Below, piece after piece: positions 1-8,659 of a stretch of DNA of 64,000 nucleotides. Positions within the stretch are counted from its first letter, which is position 1; the number at the start of each line of letters is the position of its first letter. Under the pieces are notes generated by a model. The model saw only the letters and a program-made list of their open reading frames with translations. It did no database searches and was not told where the DNA came from. This DNA is from Aliivibrio fischeri ATCC 7744 = JCM 18803 = DSM 507 (GTDB lineage Bacteria > Pseudomonadota > Gammaproteobacteria > Enterobacterales > Vibrionaceae): contig NZ_CP092712.1 of NCBI RefSeq assembly GCF_023983475.1, forward strand, positions 2,108,001 to 2,172,000, in the 5' to 3' direction. Made by a program: the position numbers and the translations under genes.

Positions 1-665
1 TTGGATGGCAATTGGGGACAGCTTGGCAAATCAACGAAGCTAACCGTATTGGTTTTACTTATAAATCAAAAGTCGATTTAAGCTTAGAAGGTCATGCGGA
101 AGGGTTTGCATTTAACCCTAAAAACCCAACACAACATTACTCTGGCTCAATGGCTTTAGCTATGCCAGCAACAGCTGAATTAGCTAGTTTTCATCAGCTA
201 ACAGATACCATAGCAATTCACGCTAGTTTTAACTGGACAGATTGGAGCAGCTTTGAAAAATTAGAAGCGAATATCCCTTCTCTTAGTACACCAGTTCAAG
301 ATATCAAAGAAGAACATTGGGAAGATAACTACCGTCTAGCTATCGGTGGTACTTACCAATTAGATCAAAAACTAACTCTACGTTCTGGTATTGCTTACGA
401 TACTTCAGCGGTTAGTGATAAAAATCGTACAATTACCATTCCAGAAACCGATCGCTTATGGTTAAGCATTGGTGCAGGTTATGACTGGTCTAAAAACTTA
501 AGCTTAGATGCTGGTTTTACTTACATCGTAGCTAAAGACGCACCGATCACTGAATCTCGTGGCTATGAGTCAGATGATGCTGCTCAAGCAATCGGTGGTC
601 AATTCAACGGCGAAACAACTGGTAATGTATGGCTAGTTGGTGTTCAAGCGAACTACCGTTTCTAA
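1..665 (+). CDS. FadL-family outer-membrane transport protein (3' part)
   Basis: The frame is open from the left edge of the window, reading G-W-Q-L-G-T-A-W before a TTG at position 12, so the true start lies outside and only about the last 220 residues are present. The visible part has the alternating polar/aromatic pattern of outer-membrane beta strands, for example NRIGFTYKSKVDLSLEG and LWLSIGAGYDWSKNLSLDAGFTY. It ends in a terminal phenylalanine (ANYRF), the usual BAM-recognition end of outer-membrane beta barrels. The strand signatures match the C-terminal half of FadL/OmpP1/TodX proteins, which pass long-chain fatty acids or other hydrophobic compounds across the outer membrane. The substrate cannot be read from this fragment. 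A strong terminator follows directly. Confidence 0.85.
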   Translation, partial: GWQLGTAWQINEANRIGFTYKSKVDLSLEGHAEGFAFNPKNPTQHYSGSMALAMPATAELASFHQLTDTIAIHASFNWTDWSSFEKLEANIPSLSTPVQDIKEEHWEDNYRLAIGGTYQLDQKLTLRSGIAYDTSAVSDKNRTITIPETDRLWLSIGAGYDWSKNLSLDAGFTYIVAKDAPITESRGYESDDAAQAIGGQFNGETTGNVWLVGVQANYRF

Positions 666-685
666 TCTGAAAACCATTTATATTG

Positions 686-713
686 AGGCCTCTAATTTTA
701 GAGGCCTTTTTTA
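686..713 (+). terminator. Rho-independent terminator of the FadL-like gene
   Basis: A perfect 9-bp stem (AGGCCTCTA/TAGAGGCCT, 686-694 with 699-707) with a 4-nt loop is followed by a T-rich tract. It lies 20 nt after the stop codon. Confidence 0.9.
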
Positions 714-826
714 TTGAACTTTACAACAGAAACACTCAATTCTAAATAAATCAACTTGATAGAAACCACTTTCCGGTTACACTTTTTATATTCATTCTTT
801 AAGTGTGCAACTCGGAGTATTGATTT

Positions 827-1432
827 ATGTCTATACCTCAATCCATAAAACAGCAACCTATGCTACTGGCTCTTACATCTCTTTATTCTGTGATATTTCT
901 TTTTTCTGCTTTTGAGCCTGTATCACGAGCGGTGTGGTTTGCTGAAATTATTCCTGCATTATTAATTTTAGCTGGCATTTTTTACATGGCGACACGCTTT
1001 CAGTTCAGCAAAACAGCCTTGGTATTTATGTTTATTTGGCTATTTCTTCATACTATTGGCGCTAAATATACTTTTGCCGACGTTCCTTTTGATTGGTTTA
1101 ATAACTTGATTGGATCAGAACGAAATAACTTCGATCGCGTCGCGCACTTCTCAATTGGTTTTTACGCTTACCCTATCGCTGAATATCTCATCAAAACAAA
1201 GAAATGCTCTACTCCTCTTGCGATGGCTTTTGGCTTATTCACATTAATGAGTGTTGCTGCTGGATATGAGATTATTGAATGGTGGTACGCCGCTATTGCA
1301 GGCGGTGATGAAGGGATTGCTTTTTTAGGCTCTCAAGGTGACATATGGGATGCACAAAAAGATATGCTATGTGATACAACCGGATCTCTATTTGCTTTAT
1401 TAATCTTATTTTTCCAGCGGAATAACCGCTAG
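827..1432 (+). CDS. DUF2238 (YjdF-like) integral membrane protein
   Basis: The 201-residue protein has about five hydrophobic segments (near residues 13-30, 38-55, 63-80, 130-150 and 183-197). It carries the DUF2238 signature: a conserved FDRVAHFSIGF stretch near residue 103, EIIEWW near 150 and GDIWDAQKDMLCDTTG near 172-187. The Asp/Gln-rich QGDxWDAQKDM loop is the family hallmark, also seen in E. coli YjdF. Function is unknown; the family is loosely related to VanZ-like membrane proteins. The gene is monocistronic, with a terminator upstream and an insertion sequence starting 42 nt after its stop. Confidence is high for the family and nil for any biochemical role. Confidence 0.85.
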   Translation: MSIPQSIKQQPMLLALTSLYSVIFLFSAFEPVSRAVWFAEIIPALLILAGIFYMATRFQFSKTALVFMFIWLFLHTIGAKYTFADVPFDWFNNLIGSERNNFDRVAHFSIGFYAYPIAEYLIKTKKCSTPLAMAFGLFTLMSVAAGYEIIEWWYAAIAGGDEGIAFLGSQGDIWDAQKDMLCDTTGSLFALLILFFQRNNR

Positions 1433-1464
1433 GTTTCAGGTTTCAGGTTTCAGGTTTCAGGTTT
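1431..1464 (+). repeat. Tandem heptamer repeat (AGGTTTC)n
   Basis: Nearly five head-to-tail copies of AGGTTTC begin inside the stop codon of the DUF2238 gene and run to 10 nt before the left end of the insertion sequence. A short inverted match (TGAAACCTGAAA) lies beyond the right end of the element at 2737-2748. Confidence 0.9.
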
Positions 1465-1501
1465 GATATTGATATGACCCCTTAAAAGTAGACACGGGGT
1501 T

Positions 1502-2392
1502 TTAGTTACTTAACTCAAAATCTATGGGGCTCTTTCCTCCTAGAGTCCCATGCCTTCTTATCGGATTATAATAGCCATCGATATAAAGTCGACTTTGCAT
1601 TGTCATCTCTTCTCTTGATAGTTGCCCTAAACAGCTTATCCATTCCTTTTTATACTGAGCAAAGAAACTCTCTGAACAAGCATTATCCCAACAGTTTCCT
1701 TTACGGGACATACTGATTGTTATTCCTCTCTTGTACAACCAACGCATCGTCATCTCTGACGTATACTGAACTCCTTGGTCTGAATGAAACATCAATTGAC
1801 TACCATCAGGTCTACGTCTTTCCCAAGCCTTCTTTAAACTACGAACTACAAGCTCTGCGTTGTTAATCCTACTCGTCGACCAACTGATGACCTTTCTTGA
1901 GTAAAGGTCTAATACAACACATAAGTACTGCCAACCCTCACTACATCGGACCTGAGTAATGTCTGAAGTCCAAACCCTGTTTGGCTGTGATACTGAAAAC
2001 TTTCGGTCCAGTAAATTAAAAGCTGGAAAGCCTAATTTCTGCTTAGGCGCACACCCATGCCTCTTCTTACTCGCTCTGGAACGATAACCAAGACTTTGAA
2101 GCAGACGTTGGATCCGTTTCTTATTACAAATAAAACCATAAGAGATAGCGGCTTCATAGAGTTTTCTATAGCCAGGGACACAGTGTTGACGTTCGCTTTC
2201 GTCTTTTAAAAAACACTTCAATTCAGCGTTATATCTATCGCGAAGCGTAGGCTCTCTATTTAACCACTTATAATACCCTGAAGTGGACACATCAAGATAG
2301 CGACAAAGTTTTACTACCGGCCTTACTGGGCTTGAGTACTTGGAAATAAACTCAAATCTTATTCTCTTCGTCTTTCGAAGTAGGCCGTCGCC
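1502..2392 (-). CDS. IS3-family transposase OrfB (integrase catalytic domain)
   Basis: This is the DDE transposase part of the element. The rve integrase core carries the triad as TSDITQ (first D), FHSDQG (second D) and DNACSESFF (E), followed by HGTLGGKSP near the C-terminus. The first ATG-like codon (at 2290) is too far in: the same frame continues upstream without a stop through KTKRIRFEFISKYSS, typical OrfB N-terminal sequence, back to the A6G heptamer at 2392-2398. The protein is therefore probably made as an OrfAB fusion by -1 frameshifting. No internal stop is seen, so it may be active. Confidence 0.9.
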   Translation of the reverse strand, partial: GDGLLRKTKRIRFEFISKYSSPVRPVVKLCRYLDVSTSGYYKWLNREPTLRDRYNAELKCFLKDESERQHCVPGYRKLYEAAISYGFICNKKRIQRLLQSLGYRSRASKKRHGCAPKQKLGFPAFNLLDRKFSVSQPNRVWTSDITQVRCSEGWQYLCVVLDLYSRKVISWSTSRINNAELVVRSLKKAWERRRPDGSQLMFHSDQGVQYTSEMTMRWLYKRGITISMSRKGNCWDNACSESFFAQYKKEWISCLGQLSREEMTMQSRLYIDGYYNPIRRHGTLGGKSPIDFELSN

Positions 2393-2673
2393 TTTTTTAA
2401 GATATCGTTCTCCAACTCCGCATCTGCTAAGCGTTTTTTAAGTTCGACAACCTCACGCTCTAGTTCTTTTAGCGATTTTTCAGGGCCTTTATTAGGAATG
2501 GGCGCTACTGTGTGTTTTTTAGATGTCATCTGGCTTCTCCATTTTACCAATAGCTGAGGAGCGATCCCAATAGAGATCGCCACTGATTTTACTGTATCTG
2601 GAGAGTCTAATGACTGTTGAACTGCGTTTCTTTTGAACTCATTAGAAAACTTTCGTTGTGATTTGATTTTCAT
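2359..2673 (-). CDS. IS3-family transposase OrfA (helix-turn-helix)
   Basis: About 104 residues from ATG at 2673; an alternative GTG lies at 2703, but the ATG has GAGG 9 nt upstream. The N-terminal half is an HTH_Tnp_1 domain (RKFSNEFKRNAVQQS, then VAISIGIAPQLLVKW) that binds the IS ends. The C-terminal half is a leucine-zipper-like coiled coil (LKELEREVVELKKRLADAEL) ending in ENDILKKATAYF, as is standard for OrfA of IS3 elements. Its 3' end overlaps the OrfB frame around the slippery site. Confidence 0.9.
   Translation of the reverse strand: MKIKSQRKFSNEFKRNAVQQSLDSPDTVKSVAISIGIAPQLLVKWRSQMTSKKHTVAPIPNKGPEKSLKELEREVVELKKRLADAELENDILKKATAYFERRRE
2392..2398 (-). promoter_or_regulatory. Programmed -1 frameshift site (A6G)
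   Basis: The minus strand reads AAAAAAG in the orfA frame (Leu-Lys-Lys-Ala). Slipping back one base joins orfA to the open orfB frame, giving GDGLLRKTKRIRFEF. A6G is a common slippery heptamer of IS3 elements. Confidence 0.8.
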
Positions 2674-2762
2674 GTCACTCAATCCTCGTGATCGAGTGTC
2701 CACTTTATTGGGGTCAAATCAGGAGAATACTAACCATGAAACCTGAAAGACTATGACTGTTT

Positions 2763-3545
2763 TTACTCGTCTATTTCATCTAAATAGTCATCGATATCAT
2801 CTTCAGCATCTAAATCAACTTTCGGTTCAATCTCAGCTTTAAAGTCTTGACGTTGTAAATAAACATCTCGTGTTAATACATAAGGATCTGGTGACGCTTC
2901 TAGCATAGGTTCTTGCGAAATCAGCTGTACACGAGATTCCATGCCTTCTAATCCCCACTTACCTAAACCTTGCCAGAAGTTAAGATATGACAGCGGCATA
3001 TATAAACCATCAACAAAATCCCCTGCTTCTCGCAGTGTCCAAGGCCCGTAGCCAGGTAGCATAAAGTAAGGGCCATTACCTACACCATAATGTCCTAAAG
3101 CATCACCAAACGACTTACTATCAGGTTTCTGTATCTCTGCTGCACTAGCAATATCAATTAATCCAACCAAACCCAGCGTCGTATTTAACCAAAATCGATT
3201 AAAGTGAACCATTGCCATATTGCCATTACCCATGAGTAAATTATTTATCATGCTTGATGGCTCATCTAAGTTTGCTAAAAAATTCGCTACCCCATATCGA
3301 ATTGGGGTTGGTGTGTATTCAACATAACCAATAGAAACAGGACGAACTAAATATGGGTCTAAGTAATCATAATTTAGCCCCCACATAACACGGTTAAATC
3401 CTTCTAGAGGATCACCAATATGAGATTCATCGTATTCTGTATCTACTTGCGGTGTTGTATCTAACTCGTCTTCTGTCTGTTCTGGTGTTTGTGAGCAAGC
3501 ACTCACCAAAAGTAGAATACAACAAGAAGTCCATATTCTTTTCAC
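2763..3545 (-). CDS. mlaA: MlaA (VacJ) outer-membrane lipoprotein, phospholipid asymmetry
   Basis: MlaA removes mislocalised phospholipids from the outer leaflet of the outer membrane and passes them to MlaC and the MlaFEDB transporter. I chose GTG at 3545 because it gives a normal lipoprotein signal (KRIWTSC...LLLVSAC, lipobox LVSAC) and has AAAGG 9 nt upstream; the longer frame starts with TTG and adds 13 residues before the signal. Family marks are DPLEGFNRVMWGLNYDYLDPYLVRP, FLANLDEPSSMINNLL, RFWLNTTLGLVGLIDIA and YFMLPGYGPWTLREAGD. The C-terminal tail is strongly acidic (DAEDDIDDYLDEIDE). It stands alone, separated from the ccm operon by a terminator. Confidence 0.93.
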   Translation of the reverse strand: MKRIWTSCCILLLVSACSQTPEQTEDELDTTPQVDTEYDESHIGDPLEGFNRVMWGLNYDYLDPYLVRPVSIGYVEYTPTPIRYGVANFLANLDEPSSMINNLLMGNGNMAMVHFNRFWLNTTLGLVGLIDIASAAEIQKPDSKSFGDALGHYGVGNGPYFMLPGYGPWTLREAGDFVDGLYMPLSYLNFWQGLGKWGLEGMESRVQLISQEPMLEASPDPYVLTRDVYLQRQDFKAEIEPKVDLDAEDDIDDYLDEIDE

Positions 3546-3649
3546 TACTAAAAACCTTTGCCAATAAGTAACGATACCAATCAAAATAAATAATTAATCA
3601 ACTACTTACTACGATTGATATAACTGTATGCATTTTATTATTATAGATT

Positions 3650-3684
3650 ATAAAAAACGGGCAGAAGCGCTATGCCTCTGCCCG
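3650..3684 (-). terminator. Rho-independent terminator of the ccm operon
   Basis: On the minus strand an 8-bp G/C-rich stem (CGGGCAGA with TCTGCCCG, 3658-3665 and 3677-3684) is followed by TTTTTTATAA. It lies just after the ccmI stop codon. Confidence 0.88.
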
Positions 3685-3708
3685 TTCTAGTATGACACTT
3701 GTGATGTA

Positions 3709-4926
3709 TTATTGATATTGCTTATCAATACTTAGTGATACATTTTTACCTAATGTACTCACTTCACTTTCACCGTACCAGTCACCTGATTTTGTTGCTA
3801 CATTGCCATCTTGGTCAATACGAGCTCGAACAATAAAGCTCTCCATATCTGACAATTTACGCTGTTCTATCATGTTGTTTTCATCTGACATCATGATCTT
3901 AAGCGGGAAGCTACTTAATGGTGCTCTTGCTGCAGCAATCGGCATTGGTGAACCATCCGCAGGGTGAATTGATACAATCACGAATCCCTGTTTTGGTAGT
4001 TGTACGTTATTGCCAAGATTAATAGTAACAGGAACCTGCTTCTCTAACGTTGCTTCAGGGTTTAGTTTAGATTGTGCGCGTTCAATACTACGAACTAGCA
4101 TTTCATAACGAGAGTCATCAGGGCCAATCAACATCTGCATTGCTTTCCATGCAGAAATAGCGCCTTTATAGTCTTGATTCTCAAATGAGTAGAAAGCAAG
4201 TAATGATAAAGCACGTAAATTTGTTGAGTCTTCGCGTAGAGCTTCACGAAGTAATTGTTTCGCTTGCTCTGCTTTTGCTTCATTACCACTTAACATTAAT
4301 GATTGAGCATAACCCAACTTAATCTCAGTATCTTTTGGTTTAAGTGCATAGGCTTTTTTCATTGCACCAACTGATGTATCAATGTCACGATTCATCATAC
4401 CAATACGACCAAGTAGCAACCAACCCATTGCATCATCAGGTTCGTGATACAATTTAGTTCGCAGCGCTAACGTAATATCTCTGATTTCAGAGTCTGTTAA
4501 ACCTGCACTTTCTGGATCGAGTAATTGTTGTGATAATTCAGGTAAGCGTGCACTTACTTCTTGCCACTTTTCTACTTTATCGATATTGCCAAATTTAAAA
4601 TATAAACCGTAAGAAATAGCAACAAGTACAATTATCGACGGAAGAATAAATAATCTTGCGTTTAAACTGTCTTGCTGTGCTTTTTCTTTTACTGGAATAT
4701 CATCAAGCAGTGATTGCTTAAGCTCTGTGATTAACTCTTCTTGGTTATTCACAAGACCTTCAGCGTCTTCTTCTTCCAATTCAGCTAAGCGATCTTTATA
4801 AAACGCTTTATTTAATTCATCTCGACGAGCTTCATCATCTTGCGCTCTTGCTTTCCATAGCGGAAGAATAATAAAAAACACGCCAACAAAAATCAGGGCT
4901 AAGGTTGAAATCCAAAACAAAGTCAT
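3709..4926 (-). CDS. ccmI: CcmI, cytochrome c maturation apocytochrome chaperone
   Basis: CcmI holds the C-terminus of apocytochrome c for heme ligation by CcmF/CcmH. The 405-residue protein starts with one membrane helix (LFWISTLALIFVGVFFIILPLW), then a basic/acidic coiled coil (DEARRDELNKAFYKDRLAELEEE) and a second helix near residues 90-108. A periplasmic TPR region follows (WLLLGRIGMMNRDIDTSVGAMKKA and later repeats, residues ~160-265), then a C-terminal beta domain. It overlaps the 3' end of ccmH by 4 nt and is the last gene of the operon. Confidence 0.92.
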   Translation of the reverse strand: MTLFWISTLALIFVGVFFIILPLWKARAQDDEARRDELNKAFYKDRLAELEEEDAEGLVNNQEELITELKQSLLDDIPVKEKAQQDSLNARLFILPSIIVLVAISYGLYFKFGNIDKVEKWQEVSARLPELSQQLLDPESAGLTDSEIRDITLALRTKLYHEPDDAMGWLLLGRIGMMNRDIDTSVGAMKKAYALKPKDTEIKLGYAQSLMLSGNEAKAEQAKQLLREALREDSTNLRALSLLAFYSFENQDYKGAISAWKAMQMLIGPDDSRYEMLVRSIERAQSKLNPEATLEKQVPVTINLGNNVQLPKQGFVIVSIHPADGSPMPIAAARAPLSSFPLKIMMSDENNMIEQRKLSDMESFIVRARIDQDGNVATKSGDWYGESEVSTLGKNVSLSIDKQYQ

Positions 4927-5438
4927 TTGTTTACCTTCCCATTGTCATTATTGTCTTCATTTAATAAAGCGTTCAAACGTTCTTCATGTTCGTTATCCCA
5001 CTCTTCAGATTTTGCTTCTTTTTCTGCTGCTGTTTTACGACTGCGAATCACAATAAGACCAAAACCAAACACTAAGACACTTAATGGGCCTAACCATAAA
5101 ACAAGTGTTCCTGCCGTTAACGGTGGATCATAGGTTACAAAGTTTCCATAACGATCAATCATGTACGAAATAATTTCATCATCAGATTTACCTTGTTTAG
5201 TCATTTCATACACTTTATGGCGCATGTCTTGAGCCAACTCGGCACTTGAATCTGCAATGTTGTTATTTTGACATTTTGGACAACGTAAAGTCTGACCTAA
5301 TTCTTTAAATTGCTGCTCTTGTTCTGGCGAATCAAACTCATATAAGTCAATCGTTGCGTAGCTTACTTGCACTGCAAATAAACTAAACGCAATCACCGCA
5401 AAACTGCGAAGACCTAATTTACGTAGGTTTAATTTCAT
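4923..5438 (-). CDS. ccmH: CcmH, apocytochrome c thiol reductase subunit
   Basis: A membrane-anchored periplasmic protein that reduces the CXXCH cysteines of apocytochrome c. It has an N-terminal signal or anchor (residues ~8-29), the family motif LRCPKCQ with redox cysteines at about residues 53 and 56, and a three-helix domain (DMRHKVYEMTKQGKSDDEI...YMIDRYGNFVTYDPP). A C-terminal membrane helix (TLVLWLGPLSVLVFGFGLIVI) is followed by an acidic cytoplasmic tail. At 171 residues it is the short form working with a separate CcmI, unlike the fused E. coli CcmH. It starts on the last base of the ccmG stop codon (1-nt overlap). Confidence 0.93.
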   Translation of the reverse strand: MKLNLRKLGLRSFAVIAFSLFAVQVSYATIDLYEFDSPEQEQQFKELGQTLRCPKCQNNNIADSSAELAQDMRHKVYEMTKQGKSDDEIISYMIDRYGNFVTYDPPLTAGTLVLWLGPLSVLVFGFGLIVIRSRKTAAEKEAKSEEWDNEHEERLNALLNEDNNDNGKVNK

Positions 5439-5989
5439 TATTTCGCCTCCGCAACAAGTTTGTCGTACATTGGTTTTAGAGTTTCATTCCAATTACGCTC
5501 ATTAACATCACCAACATGACGGTAGCGAACAATGCCATTACTATCAATTAAGAAAGTCTCTGGTGCACCATACACACCAAGATCCATACCTAACATACCA
5601 TCGCCATCAAAAAGAGTAATGAGGTATGGGTTGCCTAGCTCTTTTAGCCATTGCACAGCACCTGCACGGTCATCTTTGTAGTTCATACCGATGATTTTGA
5701 CGCCTTCTGTTGCTAGTGTATTTAAATACAGGTGTTCCGCATAACACGTTGGACACCATGTAGCCCATACATTTAGCAGTAAAGGTTCGCCTTTGAAGAT
5801 GCTTTGATCATAAAGCTTTCCTTCTTGAGCAAGATCTTCTAGGCGGAATTCAGGTACTGGTTTACCTACCAGTACCGATTCAAGTTTAGTTGGATCATCA
5901 CCATTTGAGTTGCGAGTTAATTGGGTAGCAAACACAGCAACTAAAATTAAAAACAGCGCTAATGGTGCAAATAAAAAGTTCTTATTCAT
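5438..5989 (-). CDS. ccmG: CcmG/DsbE, periplasmic thioredoxin-like oxidoreductase
   Basis: A periplasmic thiol:disulfide interchange protein that keeps the apocytochrome c or CcmH thiols reduced. It has an N-terminal membrane anchor (FLFAPLALFLILVAVFATQL), then a thioredoxin fold with active site WATWCPTC (cysteines ~79 and 82). The later segments VYGAPETFLID, with the cis-proline, and GIVRYRHVGD are typical of the DsbE/CcmG group. The 183-residue length is normal. It sits between ccmF (3-nt gap) and ccmH. Confidence 0.94.
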   Translation of the reverse strand: MNKNFLFAPLALFLILVAVFATQLTRNSNGDDPTKLESVLVGKPVPEFRLEDLAQEGKLYDQSIFKGEPLLLNVWATWCPTCYAEHLYLNTLATEGVKIIGMNYKDDRAGAVQWLKELGNPYLITLFDGDGMLGMDLGVYGAPETFLIDSNGIVRYRHVGDVNERNWNETLKPMYDKLVAEAK

Positions 5990-5992
5990 AAA

Positions 5993-7951
5993 TTAAGCTT
6001 CCTGTTTTTTAGCATTTTTACGGAAACGGTAGCGTTTATCAGACATAGCTAATGCGCCACCAAATGCCATAAACAATGAACCAGCCCATATCCAACGAAC
6101 GAATGGTTTGTAGTAAATACGTACAGCCCATGAACGGTTGTCATCTAAACGCTCACCCATTGCAATGTATAAGTCACGAGTAAAACCACGATCAATTGCT
6201 GCTTCTGTCATCATTGAACCTGCAGTTTCATAAAAACGTTTTTCTGCGTGCAGTGTATTAATCGCTTTACCATCTAGTGTGATGTCAAAATCAGCGGTAT
6301 ACCCATCATAGTTAGGACCATCTGTATCTCTAACACCAGCAAAATAGAACTGGTAGCCATTCATTTCAATGTGCTCGCCCGGCGCTAAACGTACGTCTTT
6401 TTCGATACTGTAGTTCTGCACCATGGCAATACCGATAATCGTAACGGCAAGACCAATATGAGCAAAAATCATCGCCCAGTGACTGCGTCCTAGCTTAGTA
6501 ATACCCACAGAGAATGAGTGACGGTGCGTCGCACGTTCATACAGCTCAAATCCATGTAAAATCACAATCCAAATCGCCATCATCCAGCCTAAATAAGGCA
6601 TGAATTGGAATTTATCTGCAAACATCACCATCATTAACGCTGCAAGCGGTACAGTTATCGCACCTGAAATCACAAGACGTTTTGATAGGTTGTTTAGTTT
6701 GTCTTTCTTCCAACGAATCAGTGGACCAATACCCAATAAGAAAGCAAATGGGATCATCAACCATGCAAATAGCATGTCGAAGAATGGAGCACCAATTGAA
6801 ACTGAGCCTAAGCCTAGTTGCTTATGTACTAGTGGTAATAAAGTACCAACAAGTACCACAACTAATGCTGTAACTAATAAAATGTTATTTGCTAATAACG
6901 CATTCTCACGAGAGAACAGTGAGAAGTTACCTCGAACACGAACTGATGCACCTTTTAGAGCAAACAGTAACAATGAACCACCAATAACCATCACCAAGAA
7001 GCCAAGGATAAACATGCCTCGAGAAGGATCTGATGCAAAGGCGTGAACTGATACTAAAATACCAGAACGAACTAAGAATGTGCCTAATAAGCTTAATGAG
7101 AACGCTGAAATTGCCAGTAATACTGTCCACGCTTTAAACGTACCGCGCTTTTCTGTTACTGCTAATGAGTGCATTAATGCAGTACCAACAAGCCAAGGCA
7201 TAAATGATGCGTTTTCTACTGGATCCCAGAACCACCAGCCGCCCCAGCCAAGTTCATAGTACGCCCACCAAGAACCTAGAGAGATACCTACCGTTAGGAA
7301 TGACCATGCAGCGATAGTCCAAGGACGAGACCAACGAGCCCAAGCGGTATCTAAACGCCCTGTCATTAATGAAGCAATTGCAAAAGAGAATGCAACAGAG
7401 AAACCAACATACCCCATGTAAAGCATTGGAGGGTGAATAATTAAACCTGGATCTTGAAGCAATGGGTTTAAGTCACGACCATCAATTGGGAAATAAGGCA
7501 GAGTACGTAAGAATGGGTTAGACGTTAAAATAATAAACAGTAAGAAACCAACGGTTATCCACCCCATTACAGCTAATACACGTGCAACAGATTCTTGTGG
7601 CATGCCACGACTGAATGTCGCTACAGCAACAGTCCAACCCGCTTGGATTAATACCCAAAGTAATAGTGAGCCTTCATGCGCACCCCAAACCGCGGTTAAA
7701 CGATAGTACCAAGGTAATAAGCTGTTTGAGTTACTTGCTACATACTGAAGAGTGAAATCATTAACGTAGAATGCCCACATTAAAATTCCAAATGATAAAC
7801 TTAGGAGTAAAAACATCCCCCAAGCTAATGGTCTCGCACTCTGCATTAATGCCTTATTACCACGGCTTGCGCCATACATAGGTAATATGCTCAAAAGGAC
7901 CGCAAGTCCTAATGAAGCAATCATTGCAAAGTGACCAAGTTCTGCGATCAT
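5993..7951 (-). CDS. ccmF: CcmF, cytochrome c heme lyase
   Basis: A large polytopic membrane protein that ligates heme to apocytochrome c. The 652-residue protein has about 15 hydrophobic segments and the tryptophan-rich WWD heme-handling motif [13 protein letters not shown] at about residues 234-246. Conserved histidines include those in AHEGS (~92) and IIHPP (~173), and a third lies in [14 protein letters not shown] large periplasmic domain lies near the C-terminus ([21 protein letters not shown]). Its start overlaps the ccmE stop by 4 nt (ATGA), so the genes are translationally coupled. Confidence 0.96.
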   Translation of the reverse strand: MIAELGHFAMIASLGLAVLLSILPMYGASRGNKALMQSARPLAWGMFLLLSLSFGILMWAFYVNDFTLQYVASNSNSLLPWYYRLTAVWGAHEGSLLLWVLIQAGWTVAVATFSRGMPQESVARVLAVMGWITVGFLLFIILTSNPFLRTLPYFPIDGRDLNPLLQDPGLIIHPPMLYMGYVGFSVAFSFAIASLMTGRLDTAWARWSRPWTIAAWSFLTVGISLGSWWAYYELGWGGWWFWDPVENASFMPWLVGTALMHSLAVTEKRGTFKAWTVLLAISAFSLSLLGTFLVRSGILVSVHAFASDPSRGMFILGFLVMVIGGSLLLFALKGASVRVRGNFSLFSRENALLANNILLVTALVVVLVGTLLPLVHKQLGLGSVSIGAPFFDMLFAWLMIPFAFLLGIGPLIRWKKDKLNNLSKRLVISGAITVPLAALMMVMFADKFQFMPYLGWMMAIWIVILHGFELYERATHRHSFSVGITKLGRSHWAMIFAHIGLAVTIIGIAMVQNYSIEKDVRLAPGEHIEMNGYQFYFAGVRDTDGPNYDGYTADFDITLDGKAINTLHAEKRFYETAGSMMTEAAIDRGFTRDLYIAMGERLDDNRSWAVRIYYKPFVRWIWAGSLFMAFGGALAMSDKRYRFRKNAKKQEA

Positions 7952-8433
7952 TGACCCGTTCCTTGTTTTTGTTGTTCAGTGTACTGAAGCGGTTCATGTG
8001 TCTTTTTCATCGCTTCGGCAACTTCTGGTGGCATGTATTCTTCATCGTGTTTTGCTAACACTTCATGAGCTTTGATCGTTGTTGCATCAACTAAGACACC
8101 TTGAGCAACAATACCTTGGCCTTCACGGAATAAATCAGGAAGAATCCCATCATAAATTACGGTCACTTGAGGGCCGACATCGGCAACCTTAAATGATACT
8201 TCAAGAGAATTACTATCACGTACAACAGAACCGGCTACAACCATCCCACCAATGCGTAGACGTTGTCCAACCTCAGGTTTTGTACCGTCAGGTTTGCCGT
8301 TAACTAATTCCGTTGGGGTATAAAACAAGTCCATGTTTTGATTTAATGCATACAACATTAATCCCACTGTTGCACTGATCCCTACAAATAGAGCAAGGAT
8401 CAATCCTAGGCGCTTTTTACGTCTCGGATTCAT
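7948..8433 (-). CDS. ccmE: CcmE, periplasmic heme chaperone
   Basis: CcmE covalently binds heme through a histidine and carries it from CcmC to CcmF. It has a basic start ([10 protein letters not shown]) and one membrane anchor ([20 protein letters not shown]), then an OB-fold with [11 protein letters not shown] and [23 protein letters not shown]. The heme-binding motif is [13 protein letters not shown], with His ~129 and Tyr ~133, the residues known to matter in E. coli CcmE. It overlaps ccmD and ccmF by 4 nt each. Confidence 0.96.
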   Translation of the reverse strand: MNPRRKKRLGLILALFVGISATVGLMLYALNQNMDLFYTPTELVNGKPDGTKPEVGQRLRIGGMVVAGSVVRDSNSLEVSFKVADVGPQVTVIYDGILPDLFREGQGIVAQGVLVDATTIKAHEVLAKHDEEYMPPEVAEAMKKTHEPLQYTEQQKQGTGQ

Positions 8434-8636
8434 AGTGTATTCTCCATAGTTTTTGCTTTTTTAATTCGTTCTTCTCGTGCCATTTTTTGCTCAATCTCTT
8501 TTAGCAATTGACGACGTTTGCCTAAGCTAGAAAATAGAATCCAAAATAATGAAAGAAAAGTGGCACCAAATGCGCCCCATACATAAGTGGCATACCCACC
8601 CATGGCTAAAAAATCACTGAATGTATCAAAATGCAT
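8430..8636 (-). CDS. ccmD: CcmD, small heme exporter subunit
   Basis: The 68-residue protein has the family layout: a short aromatic N-terminus ([21 protein letters not shown]), one membrane helix ([15 protein letters not shown]) and a charged coiled tail ([22 protein letters not shown]). CcmD binds CcmABC and is needed to release holo-CcmE. Its place between ccmC and ccmE supports the call. Confidence 0.93.
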   Translation of the reverse strand: MHFDTFSDFLAMGGYATYVWGAFGATFLSLFWILFSSLGKRRQLLKEIEQKMAREERIKKAKTMENTL

Positions 8637-8659
8637 GACAATAATTCCTATTTCTTACA

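Larger units (their letters stand above)
1475..2716 (-). mobile_element. IS3-family insertion sequence, 1242 bp, apparently intact
   Basis: The ends are 21-bp imperfect inverted repeats, 17 of 21 matching, starting TGACCCC at 1475 and ending GGGGTCA at 2716. Inside are orfA and orfB on the minus strand in overlapping phases, with an A6G slippery heptamer for -1 frameshifting, which is the standard IS3 layout. The transposase keeps all three catalytic acidic residues. The bases flanking the element (ATA on the left, AAT on the right) do not form an obvious 3-4 bp target duplication. The IS separates the DUF2238 gene from mlaA and breaks no recognisable gene. Confidence 0.92.

Noticed and set aside
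1431-1464. Heptamer repeats considered as a CRISPR array or phase-variable tract
   Set aside because: The units are 7 bp without spacers and start at a stop codon, so there is neither CRISPR structure nor an obvious coding effect.
6600-7046. Rightward open frame of 148 codons
   Set aside because: It lies wholly inside ccmF on the other strand, has no ribosome site and no family resemblance; ccmF is certain.
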